This document shows positions 1 to 11,439 of a stretch of DNA of 64,000 nucleotides, in pieces. Position numbers and translations under genes: made by a program. The notes under the pieces were generated by a model that saw only the letters and a program-made list of their open reading frames with translations, did not search any database and was not told the DNA's origin. Source of the stretch: Welwitschia mirabilis (taxonomy: Eukaryota > Gnetophyta > Gnetopsida > Welwitschiales); NCBI GenBank assembly GCA_051453625.1, contig JBOZIK010000001.1:77267871-77331870 (forward strand). Direction: 5' to 3'. How positions within the stretch are numbered: the stretch's first letter is position 1; each line of letters opens with the position of its first letter.

Positions 1-682
1 ATTCTGTAATATTTATTAAGCCAACCTAAGAATTGAAGAACCAAATTGCTTTTGGTTCTTAACATGCTGTTGTAGTTATGTTTTTGGTTTGTATGCTAAT
101 TTTTCTTGGAAGGCATATGAAGATGAGGAGGAAAAGCAGGAGAAAGTGCAAAGGGAGTAGCTAATTCCCACTTCAGTTGAGGTCTTCTCAATAAGTTACT
201 AGACTTTTAAATATCTAGATATTATTTTGTTTTTCAATAATTTTATTTTGAGGAATGTGGAAAATTCTAAGTAATTGCTATGCATTAAATGCCAGATTCT
301 AACCCATATGAACGTCAATGCTTATGTATTGTGAATATTGTGGTCATATTCAAAATATGAATAATTACTAGACAAGGGAAAATAGCATACAACAAAAGCT
401 CTTAGGAGTGAGACATAATTCAACAATAGGAAATAATTATTCTTCATTGATAATGAAACTCCTAATTTCAAATTCTAGCTTTTATTAAAATGATCTCATT
501 AAAAGTATTTTGTCTTAATCTGAGTTCAAATTCCTGCTCTGTAAATAGTGCATAAATTATTAAAAGGATTTAAAAGGATTTTGTCTTAATCTTAGTAAAA
601 GGATTTAAAAGGATTTTGATATATCCCTTTATATCCTAGCAATTACTTGTATGGAATTCTCTATAAATAGTACATAAATCAT
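1..682. mobile_element. Probable interior of a CACTA element, truncated by the window start
   Basis: This stretch lies directly inside the CACTA terminus at 983-994 and so is probably CACTA internal DNA; no left terminus of the type CACTACAAGAAA is seen before it. Positions 480-690 hold local duplications: the string TTTAAAAGGATTTTG recurs near 567 and 604, and the phrase around 540 (TAAATAGTGCATAAAT) recurs diverged near 665 (TAAATAGTACATAAAT). No transposase motif is recognised. The assignment to CACTA is inference from position. Confidence 0.4.
113..160 (+). pseudogene. Possible terminal exon fragment of an unidentified gene or transposase
   Basis: A T-rich tract ending in AG at 111-112 looks like a splice acceptor. 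It is followed by 15 open codons rich in Glu and Lys (AYEDEEEKQEKVQRE) and a TAG at 158-160. The base composition is more coding-like than the surroundings. It may be the last exon of a CACTA-encoded protein or of a captured or neighbouring host gene. The fragment is too short to identify and may be chance. Confidence 0.2.
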
Positions 683-994
683 GTAATTTTGTTTTACCAT
701 AGTGAATCTTTTGAGGCGTTTATTTAATAAAATGCATCAAAAAGCTTTTGTGGCATTTATTTAGGAAAATGCCTCAAAAATGGTTTTTAAGGTGCTCATT
801 TCCAAAAATGCCTCAAAAGCCTTTTAAAGTGTTTCTTATAAAAAAAGGCTCAAAATCCTTTATAGCATTTTTATTCAAATGCTTTAAAATACATTCTATG
901 GCATTTTTATTCAAATTCCTTAGAAACGCCTTAAAGTATTTTATGCTAATGCAGTTTTTATTGCCTGCCTTAAAAGCCTATATTTCTTGTAGTG
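683..994 (+). mobile_element. CACTA (En/Spm) transposon end: subterminal repeats plus terminus
   Basis: The segment ends in TTTCTTGTAGTG (983-994), the reverse complement of the canonical plant CACTA terminus CACTACAAGAAA. The preceding 300 bp consist of short, partly inverted repeats of the type AAAATGCCTC and GGCATTT (for example near 729, 752, 765, 810, 866 and 900). This is the usual arrangement of transposase-binding subterminal repeats in this superfamily. The bases after the end (995-997, ATG) would be one copy of the usual 3-bp target duplication; the partner end is not in the window. The 90-codon open frame across this stretch is repeat sequence, not a gene. Confidence 0.75.
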
Positions 995-1788
995 ATGTAA
1001 TCGTTCACCTTGTGCTATAAGCCAAGAGCTTGTAACCACCCCTCACCCCCATCTCTCCCTATAAAAGGGCCTTAAACCTTTCATTATATCATCTTCAACT
1101 TTAGAAAATTGTAAAACATTGGAGTTTCAGTTACAGTGGCTTTCTAAATAACTCTTTGAGGAGTGAGCTAGCCTTTAAGATTGCTTGAGGAATCTACAAC
1201 ATCCTTCTTCCTTTATGGTAAAGTGTTCTTTCTTTAATACATTAGTTGTGTTCCTTTTATTTCAAATCATAAGTCACTTTATATTTGAAATGTTTAGGAA
1301 GTAAGTTAATCATTAAGATTTATTGCATTTAAGTGAGTTTTTTTAATACTTGATCTAGGTCATTTAATTTTATCGATTTTAAGTACTAGGGTCCTTACCT
1401 TCCATTATTATTTTAATGCATGGAAGATCAAGTGATAATTTAGTTTACCATCACTCATATGGTGAATGAGATTATGTCATCATAATCTAAGCCAAAACAC
1501 TTGATGATTTTAAGTATGTTGCAAGAAAAGCATTCTTCAACATTGGAGTGAAGGGTTGCTTGAGAACAAATTACTAATGCCTTGAGATAGCTTACTTCTC
1601 CTATCTTTCAAGTTAAAGTTTCAAACCAAATTCATCACCTTCATTTTCTCCCTTCTTTATTTTCTTAATTTTGTATTCATATTAAGTTAAAGTTAGTATA
1701 AAGTATAAAACATTACCCATGTTATCCCTGAGGAAAGAACAATAACTAGTTGCAAACTTAGTTTTAAATTTGGACATGGTAAAATAAT
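995..1788 (+). repeat. 5' LTR of an Athila-type Ty3/Gypsy element (left part not recognised)
   Basis: This segment aligns along its whole length with 7643-8378, in the same orientation, with many substitutions and small indels. It is followed within about 10 bp by a decayed tRNA-Asp-type primer-binding site. Homology starts right after the CACTA terminus, so the true LTR start is probably displaced by that insertion or lies outside the window. A TATA box (CTATAAAAG) sits at 1059-1067 and is absent from the other LTR. The right boundary at about 1788 is set by loss of homology; no clean CA end is visible. Confidence 0.75.
1059..1067 (+). promoter_or_regulatory. LTR TATA box
   Basis: CTATAAAAG lies in a C-rich context (CACCCCCATCTCTCC before it), a typical plant LTR core promoter. 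It falls within a 55-bp stretch (about 1021-1075) missing from the matching position of the 3' LTR. Confidence 0.6.
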
Positions 1789-1795
1789 AAATAAA

Positions 1796-1817
1796 TTTTG
1801 GCATTTTTGCTAGGAAT
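1796..1817 (+). other. Decayed primer-binding site, tRNA-Asp type (Athila/Tat signature)
   Basis: The sequence TTTTGGCATTTTTGCTAGG matches the layout of the well-known Athila/Tat primer site TGGCGCCGTTGCCGGGGA. Most differences are G-to-A or C-to-T changes, as expected after long cytosine methylation and deamination. It lies just 3' of the LTR, as required. Confidence 0.7.
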
Positions 1818-2940
1818 AATGGCATGGTAGCAGCTCAAAAGAGCATTATTTTATTTTTTGACAAAGTTTTAAATAGTTTTTATTTTTCTAGTGGTGGGTA
1901 CTAGTCCTCTCGAGTGGTATCTAAAATGGTTTTTTTTTGCATTTTCTTTTCTGTGTTCTTTAGTTTTTCTTCCATTGATTGGTACTAGTCATTATAGTGA
2001 AACTTGAAGTAGTCTAGTTTTTTCTTTAGAGTTTGTTTTTTATTTTTCTCTAACTTGTTCTTGTCTAGGTATAATGTTTTATTTGTAGGTAGCTTTAAGA
2101 AGGAAACTTAAAACTCAAAAACTTAAAAATTTTTAATTAACATTGCATGATTTTCTTTACCTATTCTGTTTCTAATTTAGATTTTTATGTTTTATTTTGT
2201 GATTTCACTATGCAATCAAACATTAAAATTTCTTTAAAAAAATTATGATTTTGTTAATGTTTGGATTTAATTTCACTTACATTCTTCATTTTTTTTAAAC
2301 ATTTATGAGGCAATTGTAAACCTACTGTAATTTATTAAAACTATAATTCACATACTAGTTGATGCTACTATCTATCCTAATCGGTGTCGCCATCCACTAC
2401 AATCATAATAGCCTGATCTTTTGAATGAACCCTATGTGTAAACCTAAAAACCTCTATGACTTACAAGCTTTATGCAATTTGACCTAAAACATGCCTAAAG
2501 CTAGTGTAAACCTATTCTTGTATGCATTAGATCCATGATAAGTCTGAGAGATTGATTCACAATAATATGGACTGCTTCATGACAAAATGTGATAAAATAA
2601 ATTCCAAAATGAAAACCAAATCCCTAAAGATTCCCAATAAGAACAACCCTTCTCCTCTCAAAATTACCAAGACAATGATCAATAGGAGTCTACATCCTAA
2701 CAACAGCAAGATCCAAATGACATAATTAAAGGAGTCACATCTACTTAAGTCCTATTCATCCATTTAATAGTCTACTACCTTACCAAGAGGTCATGAAAAA
2801 ATAAGCCGCTATTATTGCTAATTAACCTAGGTAAATCCTTTGTGATTATCTCCAACTATAATGCTTAGAAACACCCTTATGCATCCTATTTCTATCCATA
2901 AACTAGAGGCTAGAATTCAAACCCTCCACCATATAACTAC
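1818..2940 (+). mobile_element. Untranslated leader and unreadable 5' gag region of the Athila-like element
   Basis: No reading frame of useful length is seen. By position this is the leader between the primer site and the gag core domain. Phrases near 2560-2700 look like decayed coding DNA but cannot be assigned. Confidence 0.45.
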
Positions 2941-4037
2941 TACCTTATTTCCATGGGTTAGAATCTGAGGATCCATATCTCAATCTTAAGGAATTTGAGT
3001 GTTTTTTGTCAACTATTCCTTGATATTAAAACACTTACAATGCCCTTAGGCTCAATCTATTTCCTTTGTCTTTAAAGGAAAAAGTAAAATCTTGGTTGTA
3101 TACCATCAAACCCTTTTCCATAATATCTTGGATTAACTTTAATAAAGCTTTCATATCAAAATTATTTTCTAATCACAAACTAAATGCACTAAGAAAATAA
3201 ATTATGAACTACTAATAAAAGAAGCGTGAAACATTCTTCCATGTCCTAGAGAGAATTAAAGGCCTATTACAAAAATGTCCCCAGTACAAATTTGAAACAA
3301 GGAGGAAGATAATCTTTTTCTATAATGGATTAAACACAAACAATAGGTAGTTAAATAATGAGTAGATGTAAGTTTCTTAATATGTCCTTAGATGAAGTTT
3401 GAAAATACCTTGAGAGTTTTGCTGATAGTTTTAAAATCTAAGAGAATCCTACAAAACCATCTAAATCCCATCATTTTGGTAGACCTATAACTGTGTTTAA
3501 GATACTCAAAAATAAGAGGTAGTTAGTTTAAATGTTCCCAATATAGATTTGAAACAATAAGAAAGATAAGCTTTTTCTATAATGCATTAAACACAAATAA
3601 TAAGCAATTAGTTTAAATGATGAGTGAAGATAACTTCTTTAACATGTCCTTAGATGAAGTTTGGGAATACCTTGTGACTATTGCTGAGATTTTTAAGAAC
3701 TGATAGAATCCTACAAAACCATCTAGATCCTATAATTCCAATAAGTCTATAAGTATGTTTAAAATACTCAAAAACAATGGGTAGTTATTTTAAATGTTCC
3801 TAATACAGATTTGAAATAAGGAGGAAGATAAGGTTTTTCTATGATGGATTAAACACAAAAAATAAGCGGTTAGATTAAATGATAAGTAGAGGTAACTTCC
3901 TTAACATGTTCTTAGACAAAGTTTGGGAATACCTTGAGAGTGTTGCTAAGAGTTTTAAAAACTGAGAGAATCCTACAAAACCATCTAGATTCCATCATTC
4001 CAGTAGGTCTATAAATGTGTTTAAGGTACTAAAAAAC
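2941..4037 (+). pseudogene. Athila-type gag pseudogene (Retrotrans_gag domain), internally triplicated
   Basis: Gag is the structural protein of LTR-retrotransposon particles. From about 2945 a decayed frame reads LESEDPYLNLKEFEC, then SLKEKVKSWLYTIKP and ISWINFNKAF, the order of motifs in the Retrotrans_gag domain. It continues into RRKIIFFYNGLN and, near 3895, GNFLNMFLDKVWEYLESVAK, the end of the plant Ty3/Gypsy gag domain. The last part (RRKI...FFY...GLN through VWEYLE to ENPTKPS) occurs three times in tandem with a period near 260 bp. All copies contain stops and frameshifts, so no protein can be made. It lies downstream of the primer site and upstream of the protease, the expected order. 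The family call is secure from motif order; exact ends are approximate. Confidence 0.75.
3273..4037 (+). repeat. Tandem triplication of about 260 bp inside gag
   Basis: Three direct copies begin at about 3273, 3530 and 3792, each opening with AAATGTYCC and containing TTTGAAA, then TTTTTCTAT, and later CCTTGAGAGT or the variant CCTTGTGACT. The copies differ from one another by substitutions, so the duplication is not recent. The third copy is slightly shorter. Confidence 0.85.
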
Positions 4038-5089
4038 TTTGAATACTAAGATAAATGAACTAGCATGAAGAGTAAAATATTTAACCACCTTATCTTTATC
4101 TTCATCTATGGTCACTAAATCAAAATGTCACTTGCTATATTAATAGCCACAAAATATACGAATATCTATCCATTTCATTATTTCAAAACACCGTTAATGC
4201 ATAAGTTAATGCAATTGGGCACCAATGGTAAAATCCATAAAATGATCCATACTCTAACACATATAACCCTAGGTGGAGGAATCATAATAATTTTTCTTGG
4301 AAATAAAACAATTAACTAAGAAATAATTTCCCTTTATCTTCCTTATATCCATTTCCATCCAACTACTAAAAAACGTCTCCATCTATTTTCTTTGAGAAAT
4401 ATGTAGATAAGTTCATGAAAAATCAAGTCCAAATCAATCATAATCATGAATCTATCCTTAAGCAACATTTCTATTTATTAACCAACCTCGAGCAAAATAC
4501 CTAATCCATCCCATAAATCATTCAATTAGTTTAACAAATCCAAATTCAAATTCTCTCTACTTTAAACAAGTAAGATCCAGAAAAACTCCTAATGAGCTCT
4601 TAAACAAATCCCAAGAAATTTAGATTTGTCAAAGAAGTATCAAACCACTTGGGATAAACCAAAGAAATTCATCTTATAAGTGGCACAGATATTAAATAAG
4701 GCCTAAATCAGAATAATCTAAAGATGAGGGAAAGGTAAATGGAAAAGATACAAATCTTTACTAAGAGCCTTTACCCTTTTCCAAAGCTTTGAATAAAGAA
4801 AAGGTAATAGACTTAAAGAACCTTTTCCCACTTACAAAAAACCTCTATATTTTCCCCAATACCTTAGAAAGGAAAACATTAAAATACAACAATTAGAGGT
4901 CTTAGACATTTTCAAGGAAGTTAAAATCAACATGCCTTTCTTAAAAGTAATTAAAAAGGTTCCCTCATATAAGAAATTTCTTAGAAACATGTGCATGATA
5001 AAAAGATCATGAACATTAAGAGCAAAGTCTTTTTAGCCCAATAGATAACTGTGATCATTCAGAATCAAGTTCCTCCTAAGTAAAAATAT
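4038..5089 (+). mobile_element. Unreadable gag C-terminal / spacer region of the Athila-like element
   Basis: This is A-rich sequence with no recognisable domain and no zinc knuckle. A 64-codon open frame at 4125-4319 has no recognisable similarity and is probably a chance frame in element DNA. Confidence 0.4.
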
Positions 5090-5500
5090 TTATGTTTCCC
5101 AACAATAGTAATTACAACTAGAGATAAGAATACTAAGAAAGCCTTGTTAGATTTACGTACAAGTGTCAACATCCTACCTCATTATGTGTATAAATAACTT
5201 AACTTAGATGACTTTAAACACACTAAAATCCAATTGTAATTGGTCAATAACTCTATGAAGTTATCATTAAGATTAGTCAAAGATGTAATAGTTTAAGTTA
5301 ATAAATTCTATTTCTTAATAGACTACATAGTTTTAGAAATGGACACAATAAAATGCAATTCAGTGCTCATCATTTTAGGAAGACCTTTTCTTACAACTTT
5401 AAATACATTAATTAATTGCAGGAATGGGTTGATGAAAATTTCCTTTGGTAATATGACTTTGACCTTAAATAGTTTTAACACAATGAAATTACCAAGTGAT
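5090..5500 (+). pseudogene. Athila-type retropepsin (aspartic protease) pseudogene
   Basis: The protease would cleave the element's own polyprotein. The frame reads KKALLDLRTSVNILPHYVYK at about 5135, where the catalytic triad region DLGAS has become DLRTS; then FYFLIDYIVLEMD; then IILGRPFLTTLNTLINC and NGLMKISFGNMTLTLN. This is the complete conserved order of plant Ty3/Gypsy Athila protease, with in-frame stops after VYK and after KDVIV. The catalytic Asp remains but the loop Gly is replaced by Arg, and the stops make it inactive. It lies in the same orientation as gag and the LTRs. Confidence 0.8.
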
Positions 5501-7642
5501 CTTAATAAGGCTATCTAGGTTAATAAAATTTATGACTCTAAGTGTTATCCTTATGAGCAAAATATTTCCCATCCTATGCCATTAATTGATTATTACTTAT
5601 CTAACTTCGAGTTTAATAGTTACTATCCTTTGAATCTTCTACAATAATCCATCTACTAAATAACCAATTTTTACCTAAGAATGACTTTTTCATGAACATC
5701 CTACATCATCATCACTCATTACACCATCCATTAAATACTTTTCACATATCAAAACCATTTTTAAATCACTACATTAAGCCCAAAAATCATTCACCTAAAC
5801 CATTTATCCATAAATTTTTGAGACTTACTAATCTAGATTAATGACCCTTAATCTAAAATCAATAATAAGCAATCTTGTTATGACCTAAGTAACAGTTATG
5901 ATCAAGTTTACATATGCATTTTTAAGGAAAGGTATGCTTATTTTGAGTTTTCTACTTAAAAGCACGATCACTTAAGATCTCCGAATTTGGTAAAACTTGG
6001 TTATAAAGATGGGATTTACCTTCTTATGTATTTATTAAGTTGAAATCCTTTTATGGGAATAAGATTTATCTTAGTAAGACTAATGAGCAAATGACTCCTT
6101 AATGTGCATAAAAAATGTCTATCGAAAGATGAACAAAAGAACATAATATATCTCTTTTCTAAATGTACATAACATTAATCACTTAATTAGGTTTAGTCAA
6201 CTACATTGGAACTATGGCACCTATTGGTAATGTCACTATAATGATTTAGTTTCTTCATGATCAATTGCAGCAGGGCTATAAACGCTCACTGGTAATGCAG
6301 CACTGACTTCTCTATTAAACAAGATGCTTAACTCTATTGGTAGAAAATATCATAACATCGAATGCTTATTATGATTCAAAGGCTTGAGATTAAGGACCTA
6401 TGTGAAAGTAGAAATAAAAAATAAAGGAATGAAAAAGGTGGAAATTAGAAGTCTTATGTGCATTTTTGTCTTTAACCTTCATACTTAGGATTTGCTACAA
6501 TTTCTTAAATTTGTATAAGTTACTTGGGTAAGACTTCGCTTGGTTAATATCAAAATTCGCTAAAAATACAAAAATATGATAAAGGCCATTAGCTTAAGAA
6601 GTTTACTCATTTATTCATTGGTTTATCATTTAGTCCATTAATACATTTCCATCTTCCATCTCCATCACCCACTACAATTCATCACCATTTTCATGAAAAA
6701 TAATTCATAAGTTATAAACCATTTTTTATCAATCATTTTTCACTTAGTATTTAATAAAATGTTTACTTTGCATTAGTTAGCCTTTCCATTTTCATAGATT
6801 AGATGCACCATTTTACATAGTATTGATAAAAAGACTCTTTATGATTCTTATGTTCTCAAATGACTTAAATGTTTTTCACCATATAACTTTAATGAAAAAG
6901 TTGAGTTTTGGTTAAGGAGTACAGTATCCAATCTTCATGTCATGATTTTTCATGTTAATGCCTTAATTATAGAAATTGGTCATAAAACTTTTTAAAATTA
7001 TATCATGTTCACGCTTGAGCACCTCGACTTCAATAATTTTTCTATGTTTAAGCATTTCGTCATCAACTTTTTACTAAGGCACTAGTAAAAGACTAGCTAG
7101 AAGGTGTGTTAACATGTAAAAATTGACATTATGATCAAGTTAAATGACTAATTAATATTAATGAAAAACATTAGTATAATCAATTTATTATAAAAAACAT
7201 GTCTTCTATTGATTTTCATAATAATTAATTACCTATGACATTTTTAGGTTATTTGTGTTTAACTAAAATATATGATTAAAAATGAAGGTTATTGGATCTC
7301 AAATGCTAATATTGCTATTTAGGACTATCAGGGCTGCTGGTTTTTTTAAGTAGAATAGTGAAAATTTCATGTTCTTGGCTTATCATAAAAAATTAAATTA
7401 AATGCAGTTATGAGCTTGGTCATATTTCACATCAAAAATAAATTACATTCTTGACAACATGTAACGATGATGATGAGGATTCACAGAAGGACATGTGATA
7501 TTGTTGAATAGGATTATAATGGAGATACATGGCTATGATAACAGTTGGTAGTAGCATTAGCATCCAAGAGTCAAGTATTAGTATTGTTATAAGAATATAT
7601 TTCAATTGTAAAATATAACAAATCATCTTACCTAATTTCATC
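5501..7642 (+). mobile_element. Remainder of the Athila-like element, pol not recognisable
   Basis: I could not find reverse transcriptase, RNase H or integrase motifs here. The length to the 3' LTR (2.1 kb) is too short for a full Athila pol, so a large deletion or a non-autonomous structure is likely. A purine-rich run at about 6429-6455 is a possible polypurine tract, which would make the LTR longer than the aligned part; this is uncertain. No gene is called here. Confidence 0.45.
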
Positions 7643-8378
7643 ATTATGTAATAGTTCACCTAATGCTATAAACCTTTATTGTATCATCTTTGGCTTTGGA
7701 GAAATGTAAAACCTTAAAGCATCAGTTTTGATGGTTTTTTAAGCAACTCTTTGAGGAGTAAACTAGCCTTTAGGATCACTTGAGGAGTCTAAAGAATCCT
7801 TCTTTATTTGTTGTAAAGCATTCTTTCTTTAATATATGAGTTGTTTGCCTTTCATTTCAAATCATGAGTCACTTTATATTTGTAATGTTTAGAAAGCAAC
7901 TTAATCATTAAGATTTATTACATTTGAGTGATCTCTTTTGATACTTGATCTAAGTCTTTCATTTTATGGATTTAAAGTACCAGGGTCCTTACCTTTTATT
8001 ATTATTTTAAGGCTTAAAAGATCAACTAACAATTAAGTTTACGATCACTCATATGGTAAATGAGATTACATCACAATGATTTGGTCAAAACACTTGATAG
8101 TTTTAAGTGTGTTGTAGGAAAAGCATTGGATAACATTCAAGTAAAGGAGTGCTTGAGAATGAATAGGTGATACCTTGGAGGTATCTTACTTATGCCCTTT
8201 CTCAAGTTAAAGTTTTAAACCAAATTCATCAATTCCCTTTTCTTCCATTCTTTATTTTCTTAAATTTTGTACTTGTATTAAGTTGGTATAAATTTTGAAC
8301 CACTACCCATGTTATTCCTAAGGAAAGAATGATAACTAAGTGCAAACTTAGTTTTAAATCTAGACCTTATAAAATGAC
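7643..8378 (+). repeat. 3' LTR of the Athila-type element
   Basis: It is homologous to 995-1788 throughout (for example TTTGAGGAGTAAACTAGCCT near 7750 against TTTGAGGAGTGAGCTAGCCT near 1156). It lacks the 55-bp segment with the TATA box. The right limit is where similarity to the 5' LTR stops, just after AAAATGA. Confidence 0.75.
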
Positions 8379-10428
8379 GAGCGCTCTCTATGAATCAAAT
8401 TCATGAGAAAGAGGTAATGTTCAAAGTGGAAGAATTATGAAATAAATGAAAAGATAGAGTTTTATCTCAGGTTAGAAAACTCCAAATACATTAGAGTATT
8501 CTTTAGAGTCTACCTATGTTTCTTATGTCCTAATTTAATACCCTACTTATAGTTATTAATATATTAATAAGGATGAAAGAAAATTCTTTTTAAAGTTACA
8601 ACTTGCTTTATCATGGAATAAGGTGTGTAGAAACAAACTTCATGGAGTTTAGTATGTTAAGCATCTTTTCTCTTTTAATATAAATTTATTATGAAATTTG
8701 GTTTGGAAGCTTTATAATCTTGACAAACCATGATTAAAATCATGAAAAAAAATACTTATGTAATTATATGAAGTTTAAGGACTATTCAAAAATCATTCAT
8801 GTATCCCTAGCGTAAAGCAAGTTTGAGAAAAGAAAAGGAAGTAGTATTTTAAATATTATGAGAAGAAGATAAGGAAGTATATAGTGAAAGAAGCTTATAA
8901 TACAATGCAACAAATAAATCTTCTCTAAACAATTATTATAAGGTTATTTACTTCCTGAGAATAACATTTTTCTTAAAAAAGTCATATTGAAGAAGCTTTT
9001 TACAAAAGCTTATTTGAAGAAAAGATAAGAATGATTCCCAAGGAGTTTACCTTTTGATCATATTTTTCTTAATTACACCCATATTAATAAGCTTTATGAA
9101 ATAATTAAGAGTCTAACATGTTTTATACTTTAATAAAACATAATTTAAATTGTTCTTAAAAGATAAAGAATAAATATTATGCATAGAAACTTCTACTTAT
9201 AACTTTGTGGTAGAAAGTTTAAAAGGAGTTCAATTGAAGGAGTTTTAAAAGAACAAAGAAGGATGAAGTGGTTTTTTAGTTTCTCATCCTTTAGAAATAG
9301 AATTTAGTAAGAGTCCAGTTAGAAATTTGATCCTTTGGTACATTTGGATATCTTTTTTATAAACATGCAGATCCAAATAAAACAATACTAATAGTAAGAA
9401 ATTCTAGCTCTTAGCATAGATACAGATAGAAAAATAGTAAGAGTCGAAAATTCTAACATTTAGCATAGATCTAAATAGAATAATAGCAACAATAATAAAA
9501 TCCATCTACTTTAGTTGCCTTTACTTGGGACTCTTATTTTTATCTCTATAATCTTATTTCTTGTCATCAAGATGTAGTTTTTATTGTCTTTTATGACCAT
9601 TTATTAAAAAGGGGTTTTAATTTTCTCATCATAAATAAAAGAAATAAAAGATGGATATGGAAATTTAAAGCACCATGAATTATTCAAGCATTGTCCATTT
9701 TAAGAGGCATGGAGAAAGTTCAAAATCAGATGAAAAGTTTAATCATACATAGTTGTAGAACTTAGATATGAAGATAAGGTAATTATGTGATTAGTAAATT
9801 TTATGACATGACACATAATGAGTAGAAGAATTAAATAAATAATTTTTGAGATAATAGGTTATTAACACTCTATCTCTAACTTTTCATGTTAAATATACAT
9901 AATAATACATAAAATACAAAACAAAGTTTCCACAAACTTAATGTCATCTTAGATCCCATGTGTATGTTACATAATGAAAGGAAGATCACATGTATCATAT
10001 TTTCATTAAGTGCAAGGAGATAACCCAATATAGCATAAGGTTTAACATATTGGAGGGGATCATTTTCCATTACCATCTAACATTGTTACAATGGCTAAGG
10101 AACAGATGCTCATAAAACCTAGTAATAAAAAACCACATGACAAGCACTCCTTATTTTTCTAATGTTAGAAATTTGGATGATGCATAATTAAAAAAGGTAT
10201 GAAGGGTTGAATCAAACATGTTTACTCTTATTAGGTTAGCTCTCTCAGACTACAAGCCAATCTATGTGAGTATTAAAATGATTCTCTTATAAGATGGATT
10301 CAAAGAAAGACTAGTTTGCAATTGAAAAGTAAATGAAAATGAATAGACAAAAGTAGAAAATCTCTAATAAAAACTAGGAAAAAAATAAAATTAAACAATA
10401 ATAAACCGATTTCCTAATGGGACTAAAT
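8379..10428. other. No gene recognised; AT-rich, probably old repeat DNA
   Basis: There is no long open frame or recognisable domain. Near 9395-9480 a phrase (ATTCTARC..TTAGCATAGATMYARATAGAA) occurs twice about 55 bp apart, a small local duplication. A 66-codon minus-strand frame at 9876-10076 has no recognisable similarity. Confidence 0.5.
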
Positions 10429-10686
10429 ATGGATAAACTTTAAGAAGAAGCACAAAGATTAGAGATATTGGTGGTTACCATTCAAAAGCTTAAGAATATT
10501 AAGAATAGTTCTTCAACATTGAGAACATCATCAAAGTCATAACATACCATTGAAGTGGAAGAAATCTTTAAGAAGGAGGAAAGACAAAAGGAAGTTCTAA
10601 TGGATTTCATGCCAAAAAAGATTAAACATTATCTAGAAAAAGCTAGAGATAAATTTTCTAAGGCTTTTTCGGATATTCATGTGTAG
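10429..10686 (+). pseudogene. Short Lys/Glu-rich coding relic, family unknown
   Basis: An 86-codon frame from ATG 10429 to TAG 10684-10686 is interrupted by two stops (codon 5 and mid-frame). It contains a charged helical stretch (VEEIFKKEERQKEVLMDFM, then IKHYLEKARDKFSKAF). Codon-like composition stands out from the flanks. The heptad-like charge pattern suggests a coiled coil, as in gag or transposon accessory proteins, but I do not recognise a family. It may be part of an old element. Confidence 0.3.
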
Positions 10687-11439
10687 GAGAGATTTTTCTT
10701 TCTTTGGTCTCTTTGTATATTTTTTCTAATATGTTTATTAAGTTAAAATGTTATCATATAGATATATGTAATGGTTGTGATACCAACTTATATGTTTATA
10801 ATTGAATTTTTTTAAAATACTTTTCTATATTTTTAATTTGTTTTACAACAACTATGTAATAAGGTAATTCTACTTTTTATAAAATTACAATAAAAAATAA
10901 TTCATGTATATAATTTTTATCCTACTTTAAGAATAATTAAAAATATATAATTATCTTTATAAATCCTCCATGAAACTAAATTCTTGTATAACCATCATCT
11001 AATAACTAGATCATCTTAAATTAATTATCTCATTTTCTTTGAGATTATTTTCACAGAAGAGAATAAGGGACAAAATATAGTATCCCACTCTAGTTTGAAG
11101 GAAATACCTTATTTGATGAAGTGAATTATTAAACACATACTTTGGTTATGAAAAACATATTTTAAAATGGAACTTATAGTTGCAATCTATTATGATTAAT
11201 AAAAGAAGTCAAGAATATGTTATAGGGAAAAAAATTACATGCATATATTTCACTCTATGAAATTTTTAACAATAAAGAGAAAGAGTTCATGAAAATACCA
11301 TTAGATATAGAAAAGAAATTAACTTTTTAAAATGTTAGGTATAATCTTAAATATAATTAGAGGGAAAAAATTAATTAATAATAAAGAGTTAAGTTATTTA
11401 GCCTTTGGAACTAACACTTAATTAATCATTAACAATATA
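10687..11439. other. No feature recognised
   Basis: Very AT-rich sequence without usable reading frames or clear repeats. Confidence 0.5.

Noticed and set aside
748-1020. 90-codon open frame on the plus strand
   Set aside because: It runs through CACTA subterminal repeats and across the terminus into the LTR; Phe/Lys-rich content reflects the repeat, not a protein.
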